Below the pieces are notes generated by a model. That model saw only the letters and a program-made list of their open reading frames with translations. It was not told where the DNA came from and made no database searches. Below are positions 7,903-15,634 of a stretch of 64,000 nucleotides of DNA, piece by piece (the stretch's first letter is position 1; each line of letters starts with the position of its first letter). The stretch is from Amycolatopsis coloradensis (GTDB taxonomy: Bacteria; Actinomycetota; Actinomycetes; Mycobacteriales; Pseudonocardiaceae), in assembly GCF_001953865.1 (NCBI RefSeq), contig NZ_MQUQ01000028.1, positions 62,001-126,000 of the forward strand, read 5' to 3'. Position numbers and translations under genes: made by a program.

Positions 7903-10239
7903 GTGAACCGAATCCTTGTGCAGCCCCAACGACGGAAAGGGGTCCGGGGCGTACTCGCCCTCGGTCTTTCCGCGCTTCTGATCGCCGCCGGTCTCGTCGG
8001 TGCCACCGCCGCCGCGGCCGCCGACTACAGCCAGACCGCCGCGTCCTTGAACGCGAGCCAGGCGCAGTTCTCCTTCACACCGGCGACAACCGCGCGGTAC
8101 GTCGACCTCCACTACACCGGCGTTCCGGGCGTGGGGCAGCAGAACGTCCGCATGGCCGACAGCGGCGGCACATGGCGGCACACCGTCGGTTCGCTCGCCA
8201 CCGGCACGGTGCTCGACTACTGGTTCACCTACGAGAAGAGCGGGCCGCAGTACGACACCCCGCACTTCGGTTACACGCACGGTGGTAGCGGCACGACCGT
8301 CGCCGCGCCGACGTTCGACCCGCCCGGCGGTAGCTACCCGAGTGCCCGCTCGGTCGTGTTGTCGACCGCGACCGCGGGCGCGACCATCCGGTACACGGTG
8401 GACGGTTTCACGCCGACCGCGTCGTCCACTGTGTACACCGGGCCGATCACGGTCTCGGCCTCCGCCACGGTTTCCGCGATCGCGCTGAAGTCGGGCTCGG
8501 CCAGTTCCCCGGTGGCATCGGCGAGCTACACCATCGGAACGACACAGGCGACCTGTCCGGTACAGGCCGACGTCCCGAACTTCGGCCCCAACGTGCGGAT
8601 CTTCGACCCCGGCATGTCGGCGCAGTCGATCCAGACCCGGCTGGACGCGGACTTCAACCAGCAGAAGGACACCCTGACCGCGCAGTTCACCGAACGCAGG
8701 TACGCGCATCTGTTCAAACCCGGTGTCTACAGCGGGATCCACGACGACGTCGGCTACTACACCTCCGTCGCCGGTCTCGGGCAGAACCCGGGCGACGTCG
8801 TGATCAACGGTGATGTGACCGTCGACGCCTTCAACGAGTCCGACAAGGGGGTGGCGCTGCAGAATTTCTGGCGCTCGGCGGAAAACCTCGCCGTCGTCCC
8901 GAGCAGCGGCGCGACCCGGTGGGCCGTCGCGCAGGCCGCTCCGTTCCGGCGGATGGACATCCGCGGTGGCCTGAACCTCTTCCCGGCCAGCTATGGCTTC
9001 GCCAGTGGCGGATACACGGCCGACAGCAAGGTTTCCGGTAAGACCGCGTCGATCTCGCAGCAGCAGTGGTACACCCGCGACAGCGGCTACGGCAGCTGGG
9101 AAGGCGGCGTCTGGAACATGGTGTTCTCCGGCACGAACGGTGCCCCGGCCAACACGTTCCCGAACCCGCCGGAAACGACGCTCGGCACCACACCGGTGTC
9201 CCGCGACGTCCCATATCTCTACCTCGACGGCTCCGGCAAGTACCGGGTTTTTCTGCCTTCCTTGCGCACCAACGCTTCCGGGCCGAGCTGGGCCAGTGGC
9301 AGCACCCCGGGCAGTTCGCTGCCGATGAGCCAGTTCCACGTCGTGAAGGCGGGGGACACGGCGTCGTCGATCAACACCGCGCTCTCCCAGGGCTGCAACC
9401 TGTTCTTCACGCCCGGCGTCTACCACCTGAACCAGACGCTGAACGTGAGCAAGGCCAACACCGTCGTCCTCGGCATCGGCTACCCGACACTGGTGCCCGA
9501 CAACGGCGTCGACGCGATGCGGGTCGCCGATGTGGACGGTGTGCGGCTCAAGGGCCTGCTGTTCGACGCCGGCACGACCAACTCGCAGTCGCTGCTCACT
9601 GTCGGCCAGGCGGGCTCGACGGCGAACCACTCGGCCAACCCGACCACGTTGCAGGACGTGTTCTTCCGGATCGGCGGTCAGCTCGCGGGAAAGGCGACGA
9701 ACAGCCTGATCGTCAACAGCCGTGACACGATCATCGATCACATCTGGGCCTGGCGAGCCGACCACGGCAACGCGGGCACGTACGGCTGGACGATCAACAC
9801 CGGTGACACCGGCGTGGTCGTCAACGGCGACAACGTGCTGGCGACCGGTCTGTTCGTCGAGCACTACCAGAAGTACCAGGTGATCTGGAACGGCCAGAAC
9901 GGCAGGACGATCTTCTTCCAGAACGAGATCCCGTACGACGTCCCCGATCAGGCCGGATGGAAGAGTCCCAACGGGCTCAACGGCTACGCCGCCTACAAGG
10001 TGGGGGACAACGTGACCACACACGAGGCGTGGGGACTTGGCAGCTACTGCTTCTTCAACGACAACCCGGCGGTGAACCTGTACCACGCGTTCGAGGTGCC
10101 GAACCGTTCCGGCGTCCGGTTCCACAACCTGGTGACGGTGTCGCTGAACTACAAGGGAACCATCACCCACGTGATCAACGACGCGGGAGCGGTGACCCCG
10201 CCGCGGACGACGCCGAGCAATCTGGTCAGTTACCCGTAG
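7903..10239 (+). CDS. Secreted CBM56 / beta-helix protein, putative beta-1,3-glucan-active
   Basis: A 778-residue exported protein. The GTG at 7903 follows CCGGAGG, and the signal peptide ends near AAAAA at residue 40; upstream open frame is shadow. Order of domains: a CBM56-like beta-1,3-glucan-binding module (about 42-130, SQTAASLNASQAQFSFTP), a chitobiase C-terminal-like beta-sandwich (about 137-210, FDPPGGSYPSARSVVLST), then a long right-handed beta-helix region (NFGPNVRIFDPGMSAQSI onward, with repeats such as VVLGIGYPTLVPDNGVDAM). Homologues are often mislabelled 'adenylyl cyclase' or 'coagulation factor 5/8'. The architecture suggests binding and cleavage of fungal or plant beta-glucan, but I cannot assign catalytic residues. 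Confidence 0.75.
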   Translation: MNRILVQPQRRKGVRGVLALGLSALLIAAGLVGATAAAAADYSQTAASLNASQAQFSFTPATTARYVDLHYTGVPGVGQQNVRMADSGGTWRHTVGSLATGTVLDYWFTYEKSGPQYDTPHFGYTHGGSGTTVAAPTFDPPGGSYPSARSVVLSTATAGATIRYTVDGFTPTASSTVYTGPITVSASATVSAIALKSGSASSPVASASYTIGTTQATCPVQADVPNFGPNVRIFDPGMSAQSIQTRLDADFNQQKDTLTAQFTERRYAHLFKPGVYSGIHDDVGYYTSVAGLGQNPGDVVINGDVTVDAFNESDKGVALQNFWRSAENLAVVPSSGATRWAVAQAAPFRRMDIRGGLNLFPASYGFASGGYTADSKVSGKTASISQQQWYTRDSGYGSWEGGVWNMVFSGTNGAPANTFPNPPETTLGTTPVSRDVPYLYLDGSGKYRVFLPSLRTNASGPSWASGSTPGSSLPMSQFHVVKAGDTASSINTALSQGCNLFFTPGVYHLNQTLNVSKANTVVLGIGYPTLVPDNGVDAMRVADVDGVRLKGLLFDAGTTNSQSLLTVGQAGSTANHSANPTTLQDVFFRIGGQLAGKATNSLIVNSRDTIIDHIWAWRADHGNAGTYGWTINTGDTGVVVNGDNVLATGLFVEHYQKYQVIWNGQNGRTIFFQNEIPYDVPDQAGWKSPNGLNGYAAYKVGDNVTTHEAWGLGSYCFFNDNPAVNLYHAFEVPNRSGVRFHNLVTVSLNYKGTITHVINDAGAVTPPRTTPSNLVSYP

Positions 10240-10259
10240 CTGGAGACTGCCTATTGAAG

Positions 10260-10403
10260 CGCGTGAAGGCCCCCTTCCCTCGGCTCAGCCGCGTGAAGGG
10301 GGCCTTCACGCGGGTTGCGCGGCGGGTCGCGGGGATTGCGGCAGGGTGTGGAGTGAACCCAATGTGGCATTGGGGGCGTTGAGTGTCCCCAATGCCACAT
10401 TGG
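10260..10403. repeat. Intergenic paired-palindrome repeat, copy 2
   Basis: Two perfect inverted repeats fill the gap after the glucan-binding gene. The first has 18-base arms at 10260-10277 and 10295-10312 (core GTGAAGGCCCCCTTC). The second has 17-base arms at 10359-10375 and 10387-10403 (core CCAATGTGGCATTGG). These are the same two palindrome types as at 797-933, in reversed order. Either hairpin could terminate the upstream gene. The rest of the gap to 10602 has no gene. Confidence 0.8.
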
Positions 10404-10589
10404 CTCCACGCCCCGCCGCTACCCGACCGCAAGTAGAGGACTACTTGCGGTCGGGTAGGCAGGCGTGAGTGAGCGGGCGAGAAGGTGTCTGGGGTGTCCT
10501 GAAGGAGGTCTTTCAAGACGCCTACGGCTCCACAAGGTCGTATAACGCCCTATACGTAGCCGCGTCAGACGATCGCCTCGGTGAGCGGT

Positions 10590-10595
10590 TAGGCT
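10590..10595 (+). promoter_or_regulatory. -10 box for a leaderless aldehyde dehydrogenase mRNA
   Basis: TAGGCT (TANNNT form) lies exactly 7 bases before the ATG at 10603, and there is no ribosome site. This spacing is typical of leaderless transcripts in actinomycetes. Confidence 0.5.
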
Positions 10596-10602
10596 CCGTT
10601 TC

Positions 10603-11907
10603 ATGATCAGCAACGACGCGTCAGTCATAGTCGATGACCTGCGCGAACTCTTCCGTTCCGGTGTCACCAAACCGGTGGCCTGGCGGCGGACGCAGCTCAT
10701 CGGGTTGCGCACGCTCCTGTCCGAACAGGAGGACGTGTTCCTCAAGGCGCTGTACGCCGACCTGCGTAAGAACGCCGTCGAGGCCAAGCGCGCGGAGATC
10801 GCGCTCGTGCGCAACGAGATCGACCACACGCTGGAGAACCTGGACTCCTGGCTGACCCCGGAGCCCGCCGACATCCCCCAGCCCCTGCGGCCGGGGAGTG
10901 GCCGCGTCGTGCGCGAACCGCTCGGCGTGGCGTTGATCATCGGGCCCTGGAACTACCCGCTGCAACTGGTGCTCGCACCGCTGGTCGGGGCGCTGGCGGC
11001 GGGCAACTGCGCGGTCGTGAAGCCGAGTGAGCTGTCTCCGCACACCTCGGCCGCGATCACCGAGCACCTGCCGAAGTACGTCGAAGGCGTCCGCGTCGTC
11101 GAGGGGGCGATCCCCGAGACGACGGCGTTGCTGGAGCAGAAGTTCGACACCATCTTCTACACCGGGAACGGGACCGTCGGCCGGATCGTCATGACCGCGG
11201 CGGCGAAGCACCTCACGCCGGTCACGCTCGAACTGGGCGGGAAGAGCCCGGCGATCGTCGAGCCGGGCGCGGATCTCGCCGTGACCGCGCAGCGGCTCGC
11301 CTACGGCAAGTTCGCCAACGCGGGCCAGACCTGCGTCGCGCCCGACTACGTCCTCGCGGTCGGTGGCACCGGTCCGAAGCTGGCGGAGCACCTGGCCGAG
11401 GCGGTCGAAGGGATGTTCGGCGAGGACCCGGCCACCAGCGACTCCTACGGCCGGATCATTTCGACCCGGCACTACGACCGGCTCGCCGCCTTGCTGGACA
11501 ACGGAATCGCGGTCGTCGGCGGCGAGGGGGACCGCGACGAGAAATACATCGCGCCCACCGTGCTCACCGGTGTCTCCCCGGACGCCCCGGTGATGCGGGA
11601 CGAGATCTTCGGTCCGATCCTGCCGATCGTCGAGGTCCCCGACGTCGACGCGGCACTGGCGTTCGTCAACGAACGCGACAAACCGCTGGCGTTGTACGCC
11701 TTCACCGAGTCGGAGGAGACGAAGCGCCGGATCGAGGCGGAGACGTCGTCGGGCGGACTGGTGTTCGGCACGGCGATCATCCACCTCGCGGCGCCCGACC
11801 TGCCGTTCGGCGGGGTGGGGGAGAGCGGGATGGGCCGGTATCACGGCCGCTACTCGATCGACAACTTCAGCCATGTGAAGGCCGTGCTGGACAAACCGCT
11901 CAGCTGA
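10603..11907 (+). CDS. NAD(P)-dependent aldehyde dehydrogenase (class 3-like)
   Basis: A 434-residue ALDH of the short class 3/fatty-aldehyde type, which lacks the N-terminal extension of class 1/2 enzymes. Catalytic features are present: the N of GPWNYPLQL, the general-base glutamate of LELGGKSP, and the nucleophilic cysteine in FANAGQTCVAPDYVL. The later EIFGPILP and PFGGVGESGMGRYHG motifs are intact. It oxidises aldehydes to acids in the cytosol. The start lacks a ribosome site but sits 7 bases after a -10-like box. It stands alone, so the physiological substrate cannot be read from neighbours. Confidence 0.9.
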   Translation: MISNDASVIVDDLRELFRSGVTKPVAWRRTQLIGLRTLLSEQEDVFLKALYADLRKNAVEAKRAEIALVRNEIDHTLENLDSWLTPEPADIPQPLRPGSGRVVREPLGVALIIGPWNYPLQLVLAPLVGALAAGNCAVVKPSELSPHTSAAITEHLPKYVEGVRVVEGAIPETTALLEQKFDTIFYTGNGTVGRIVMTAAAKHLTPVTLELGGKSPAIVEPGADLAVTAQRLAYGKFANAGQTCVAPDYVLAVGGTGPKLAEHLAEAVEGMFGEDPATSDSYGRIISTRHYDRLAALLDNGIAVVGGEGDRDEKYIAPTVLTGVSPDAPVMRDEIFGPILPIVEVPDVDAALAFVNERDKPLALYAFTESEETKRRIEAETSSGGLVFGTAIIHLAAPDLPFGGVGESGMGRYHGRYSIDNFSHVKAVLDKPLS

Positions 11908-11993
11908 CCCGCTCGTGAGTGGCGGGTTCGCGTGATCAGCGGGACGACACGTGTGACGGGACGGACGACACGCGTGACGGGATGGACGACTCG

Positions 11994-12209
11994 CTATATG
12001 GAGGAGGCAGGGCGCCGCGCCGGCGGAGGCGGAACCGTCTTCGCCAGCACGATGTCCGCCAGCCGGATCGTCGCGAGACCACGTTTGGTCTCCACGGTGC
12101 ATTCCGCGTCGTCGCGGGAGCGCAGGTAGCCGAGCGCGTCGGTGAACCCGCCTTCGATCCGGTAGCGCACGACGACCCTCGTGCCGACCGGGACGTCCGG
12201 CAAGGTCAT
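11994..12209 (-). CDS. Small conserved hypothetical protein
   Basis: A 71-residue protein with a compact beta-rich sequence (VGTRVVVRYRIEGGFTDALG, then DDAECTVETKRGLATIRLAD) and a proline/basic tail. Its start overlaps the end of the glutaredoxin-like gene by four bases (ATGA), so the two are translationally coupled. The sequence resembles the SH3-like front domain of some actinobacterial GNAT acetyltransferases, but no acetyltransferase domain follows. Function unknown. Confidence 0.7.
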   Translation of the reverse strand: MTLPDVPVGTRVVVRYRIEGGFTDALGYLRSRDDAECTVETKRGLATIRLADIVLAKTVPPPPARRPASSI

Positions 12210-12445
12210 CGGTTCAGGTGCGCGGTTAGTTCGTCGTCGCTCGGTTCGACCAAGTGGGTGCCGTCCGGCCAGACGATGGTCGGGATCCGCCGCTCACCGT
12301 TCTGCAGTGCTCGCACGGTCTCTTCGGCGCCGGAGTCCGCTTCGACGTCGATGTAGTCGTACTCGACACCCTTGGCGTCCAGCAGGGCACGGCTGCGTTT
12401 CACGTCGGGGCACCAGCCGGCGCCGTACACGGTGAGGTCGCTCAT
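12206..12445 (-). CDS. Glutaredoxin/mycoredoxin-like protein with single active-site cysteine
   Basis: A 79-residue thioredoxin-fold protein with DLTVYGAGWCPDVKRSRALL at the start, RIPTIVW with the cis-proline, and TLVEP-like DGTHLVEPSDDEL near the end. The active-site motif is C12-P-D-V, so the second cysteine of the usual CxxC is absent. It could act by a monothiol mechanism on mycothiol-mixed disulfides, the actinobacterial system; that is inference. It lies 3 bp after the LuxR-type regulator gene on the same strand and overlaps the next small gene. Confidence 0.82.
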   Translation of the reverse strand: MSDLTVYGAGWCPDVKRSRALLDAKGVEYDYIDVEADSGAEETVRALQNGERRIPTIVWPDGTHLVEPSDDELTAHLNR

Positions 12446-12448
12446 GGC

Positions 12449-15340
12449 TCACAGCATGCCAGGTCGCGGTCCGGCGGCGTGTTCGGCGAGGGCCGAACGG
12501 TCGGCGAGGCCGGTCTTGGCGAGCAGGCTGGCGACGTGCTTTTCGACCGTCCTGGGGGAGATGTGCAGCCGGGCGCCGATGTCCTTGTTGCCCATCCGCT
12601 CGGCGAGCAGCACCAGCACCTCGTACTCGCGCACGGTGACGCCGGACGCGCGCAGGTCGCCGGGGACGCGGTCGACACCGGCCCGGCGTTGCCGGACGGG
12701 CGCGCCGAGTTTGCGGAGCAGGCTCCGGCAGGAGGCAGCGACCGCCTGGATGTCCCGGCCGTGGAAGTACTCTTCGGCCCGCTTGAGCCAGCCCGCCGGA
12801 TCGCCCCACCCGTCGGCGGCGGCCGGTTCGGCGATCAGCCGGAGGCCGAGGTGCCGGGCCAAGGGATAGGGCGCCGACGTCTCCAGAGCGGCGGCCACCG
12901 CTCGCTCGGCTTCGGTCGCGTCGCCGCGCCTGCCGTGCTCGACGGCGTGCGCGAATTCGACGAACTGCCGGTTCCAGCGCATCCCGCTCACGGCGGCACC
13001 GTCTTCGGGGCACGCGGCGCCACCGAGGGTGTCGACGAGCGTCTTGAGCCCGTGTTGCCCGGCGAGGTGGAACCGGCTCGGCCGCCGGTCCTCCAGTTCG
13101 GTCACCTGCGCGAGTTCCCGGCGTGCCCGGTCGGAGTCCTCCTCGAGCAGTGAGCAGAAGACCCGCGCCAGCCCGATGCTCAGCACCATCTCCTGCGCGT
13201 TCTCGCCGCCGCTCTCCCGGAAGTCCTCGAGCGCCTGTTCCATCGCCGGGCGGTCCGCCCGGTGCCCGGCCGACATCGCCCTGGTCATATGCGCGTAGTG
13301 CAGCAGCGCGGTCAGCCGGAGCCTGCCGAGTACGGCGAGGTTCTCCTCCAGCAGCGCGTGCGCGGTCTCGAACTCGCAGCGCAGGATCGCGTGCATGGTG
13401 CGCACCGAATCGACCGCGCAATGCAGTGTGATCGATCCGGTCCGTTGCGCGTCGGCGCGGGCGAGCAGCAGGGTTTGCTCGTCGCCGGTCATGAGCACGC
13501 GATGCCCGCCGAGCCGGACCAGCGCCTGGGTGCGGAGGTGGTGCAGGTGGTTGTCCTCGGCGGTGCGCCGCGCGAGTTGCATGTAGTGCTCGGATTCGGT
13601 GAGGTCCCTCGACAGCGCGAGCATGCCGAGCACCTGGAGGGCCTGGCAGACGACGAACGGTTGCGCGGTCTCCTCGGCCACCTTCCACGCCTGGCGCGCG
13701 AGCCGTTCCGCCGTGCCGGCCCGGCCGGGGACGTCGAGCCAGAGGTTCGCTTCGACGGCGTCGAGCGCGGCTTGCTGGGCTGGCGAGATCGCCGAACCGA
13801 GGGGAGCGCGGGCACGTTCTATCTGGCCGAGGCATTCGTCGTGCCGTCCGGCGATGTAGGCGGCCCACGCGAGCTGGGTGTGCAGTTTGGCGGCTCGTTC
13901 GAGTGTCCCGATCTCGCCGAACCCGGCGGAAAGCTCGACAGCGCGGTCGAACTGGCCGGTTTGTCCCAGTGCGTACAGCAGCGTCTCCAGCACCTCGGCA
14001 CGATCTCCCGCGTCGGCCCCGGCGAGCAGGTCGACGGCCTTGGTGAGCATCGTGACCGCGGAGTCGGCGGCACCGGCGTCGAGGGCGCGACGACCGGTTT
14101 CGGCGAACAGCCGTCCCGCCGCTCGCTCGTCCGACGCGGTCAACCGGAGCGACGCGACGAGCGCGCACAGATCACCCGGCAGTCCCGGATACAGCTTCTC
14201 GACCGCGTCGGCGGCCTGACGGGCTAGCGCCGCCTTCCGCGCCGGGGACTGACGCTCCAGGAGCGCTTCCGCGGTCAGCGGATGACGGAAGGCGTACCAG
14301 CCGGGCGTCGTCTCGTCGGTGGTCACGAGGTTCGCCGAGACCGCGGCGGTGAGGTGGTTGTGCAGGGTCCGGTCGTTGGTGCCGGTGACCGTCTGCACCA
14401 CCGACAGCGGGAAACGGCGGCCGATGATGGCGGCGACCGACAGCAGGTCGCCCGCCTGCTCGCCGAGTTGCTCCATCCGCACGCCGATACTGGTGACCAG
14501 CGCGGCGGGCACGCGGGCACGGAGTTCGCCGATGACACGCCAGCCGTCCCGGCTCTCGACCAGCAGGCCGTCGTTCACCATGTCGTGGAGCAGCTCCTCG
14601 ACGATGAACGGCAGACCGGCGCTGTTGCGCCACAACAGTTCGGCCGCCGGCGCAGGCAGATATCCCGGCTCGGTCTCCAGACAGGCCGCGGCGAGCTTGC
14701 GGGTGTCGGCGAGGCCGAGCCTGCCGAGTTCGAGGATCGCGCAGGTCATCCGCTGGGCACCGGAGGTCGCGAGGTGGAGGGCGTCGGAGGGTTCGTTGCG
14801 AAGCGTGCCGACGAACAGGGTTTGCGCCGCGGACAGGTTGTCGACGAGGTATTCGAGGATGAACAGCGTTTCGGCGTCGGCGTCCTGGAGGTCATCGAGG
14901 ACCAGGAGCGCGCCGCGGTCGCGGCTGGTGACGGCCAGCAGCCGGAACACGGCTTCGGCGAGGACCATCAGGGAGCCCGATTCCCGCGGCCGGTCGCCTT
15001 GGCTCCAGTCGGGGACGAGCTGGGCGAGCACCGGGATGAACGGGTCGAGTTCCGCCACCTCGGGCGGGCCGCCGCCGCGGAAGTGCGAGAGCAGCGCCTG
15101 GGTCAGCGGCCGGAACGGGACGAGCGGGCCGATCGAACTGGCCCTGCCCTGGAGGACCGGGATATTCGCGGCGACCGCTCGCGAAGCCGCTTCGATGGCG
15201 AGCCGGGACTTGCCGATCCCGCCTTCGCCCACCAGAAAGATCGCGCCGCCACGGCCGGCGATGGCGCGATCGAGAGCTCCGGAGAGCTCGGCCAGTTCGG
15301 CCTCACGGCCGATCACCCGCGACGAACGGATCCCCACCAT
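12449..15340 (-). CDS. LAL-type LuxR regulator with AAA ATPase domain
   Basis: A 963-residue regulator of the LAL (large ATP-binding LuxR) family. Residues 9-60 start with VIGREAELAEL and hold a Walker A (GEGGIGKS, 38-45); LLVLDDLQDAD is the Walker B. A long helical TPR-like middle follows, and the last 65 residues are a LuxR helix-turn-helix (VTVREYEVLVLLAERMGNKD, then HISPRTVEKHVASLLAKTGL). LAL proteins often activate secondary-metabolite or sugar genes. It lies downstream of lanM and the putative precursor but behind a terminator, with its own TATAGT box. That box is 4 bases before ATG 15340 and 7 bases before GTG 15337, so a leaderless start at 15337 is possible. It is a candidate pathway regulator. 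Confidence 0.9.
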   Translation of the reverse strand: MVGIRSSRVIGREAELAELSGALDRAIAGRGGAIFLVGEGGIGKSRLAIEAASRAVAANIPVLQGRASSIGPLVPFRPLTQALLSHFRGGGPPEVAELDPFIPVLAQLVPDWSQGDRPRESGSLMVLAEAVFRLLAVTSRDRGALLVLDDLQDADAETLFILEYLVDNLSAAQTLFVGTLRNEPSDALHLATSGAQRMTCAILELGRLGLADTRKLAAACLETEPGYLPAPAAELLWRNSAGLPFIVEELLHDMVNDGLLVESRDGWRVIGELRARVPAALVTSIGVRMEQLGEQAGDLLSVAAIIGRRFPLSVVQTVTGTNDRTLHNHLTAAVSANLVTTDETTPGWYAFRHPLTAEALLERQSPARKAALARQAADAVEKLYPGLPGDLCALVASLRLTASDERAAGRLFAETGRRALDAGAADSAVTMLTKAVDLLAGADAGDRAEVLETLLYALGQTGQFDRAVELSAGFGEIGTLERAAKLHTQLAWAAYIAGRHDECLGQIERARAPLGSAISPAQQAALDAVEANLWLDVPGRAGTAERLARQAWKVAEETAQPFVVCQALQVLGMLALSRDLTESEHYMQLARRTAEDNHLHHLRTQALVRLGGHRVLMTGDEQTLLLARADAQRTGSITLHCAVDSVRTMHAILRCEFETAHALLEENLAVLGRLRLTALLHYAHMTRAMSAGHRADRPAMEQALEDFRESGGENAQEMVLSIGLARVFCSLLEEDSDRARRELAQVTELEDRRPSRFHLAGQHGLKTLVDTLGGAACPEDGAAVSGMRWNRQFVEFAHAVEHGRRGDATEAERAVAAALETSAPYPLARHLGLRLIAEPAAADGWGDPAGWLKRAEEYFHGRDIQAVAASCRSLLRKLGAPVRQRRAGVDRVPGDLRASGVTVREYEVLVLLAERMGNKDIGARLHISPRTVEKHVASLLAKTGLADRSALAEHAAGPRPGML

Positions 15341-15344
15341 CGTG

Positions 15345-15350
15345 ACTATA
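15345..15350 (-). promoter_or_regulatory. -10 box of the LAL regulator gene
   Basis: Read on the minus strand this is TATAGT, 7 bases before the GTG at 15337. No ribosome site precedes either start codon, which supports a leaderless transcript beginning between the lan terminator and the regulator. Confidence 0.5.
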
Positions 15351-15384
15351 GCGAGCGGATTCCCGTGCTACGGCGAAGAGTTGA

Positions 15385-15419
15385 TCACGAAGGCGGGCGG
15401 CGCGTGCCCGCCTTCGTGA
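15385..15419 (-). terminator. Terminator of the lanM-precursor unit
   Basis: A perfect 14-base stem (arms 15385-15398 and 15406-15419) with a 7-base loop lies just after the precursor stop codon. It closes the lanM-precursor transcript and insulates the LAL regulator gene. Confidence 0.85.
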
Positions 15420-15426
15420 CACCTTC

Positions 15427-15621
15427 TCAGATCCAGCCGCCGGAGAGGAGGCTGACGACGGACGGCGAGCCGGGGTCGCCCGACAGAGTGGCGAGCGGGT
15501 TGGCGCTCAGCCGCGGTTTGCTGCCCGCCAGTGCGTGGTTGCGCGAGCCGACCTCGAGGGCGCGCGGCAGGTTCACGGCGCCGAGGGCGTCTTCGGTGGC
15601 GGGCAGATCTCGTTCGTACAT
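15427..15621 (-). CDS. Putative cysteine-free RiPP precursor peptide next to LanM
   Basis: A 64-residue peptide. The ATG at 15621 follows GGAG with good spacing, 13 bp after the lanM stop, so it is co-transcribed with lanM. The first third is acidic and leader-like (MYERDLPATEDALGAV). The C-terminal third is small-residue rich with Ser/Thr at 45, 47, 52, 54, 57 and 60 and ends GGWI. There is no cysteine anywhere, so no lanthionine ring could form within this peptide by the normal route. It may be a substrate dehydrated by LanM, a ring-free dehydropeptide precursor, or an unrelated small protein. Position, spacing and composition favour a modified peptide. Confidence 0.7.
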   Translation of the reverse strand: MYERDLPATEDALGAVNLPRALEVGSRNHALAGSKPRLSANPLATLSGDPGSPSVVSLLSGGWI

Positions 15622-15634
15622 TCGGGTTTTCTCC

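Noticed and set aside
7837..10170. 777-codon open frame on the minus strand
   Set aside because: It is antisense to the CBM56 protein, which has a signal peptide, ribosome site and domains. The minus frame is Arg/Val-rich with no domain, as expected for a GC-rich shadow frame.
15345..15426. Second lanthipeptide precursor between the terminator and the LAL regulator
   Set aside because: The interval is only about 80 bp and is filled by the terminator stem. No frame with a ribosome site is present.
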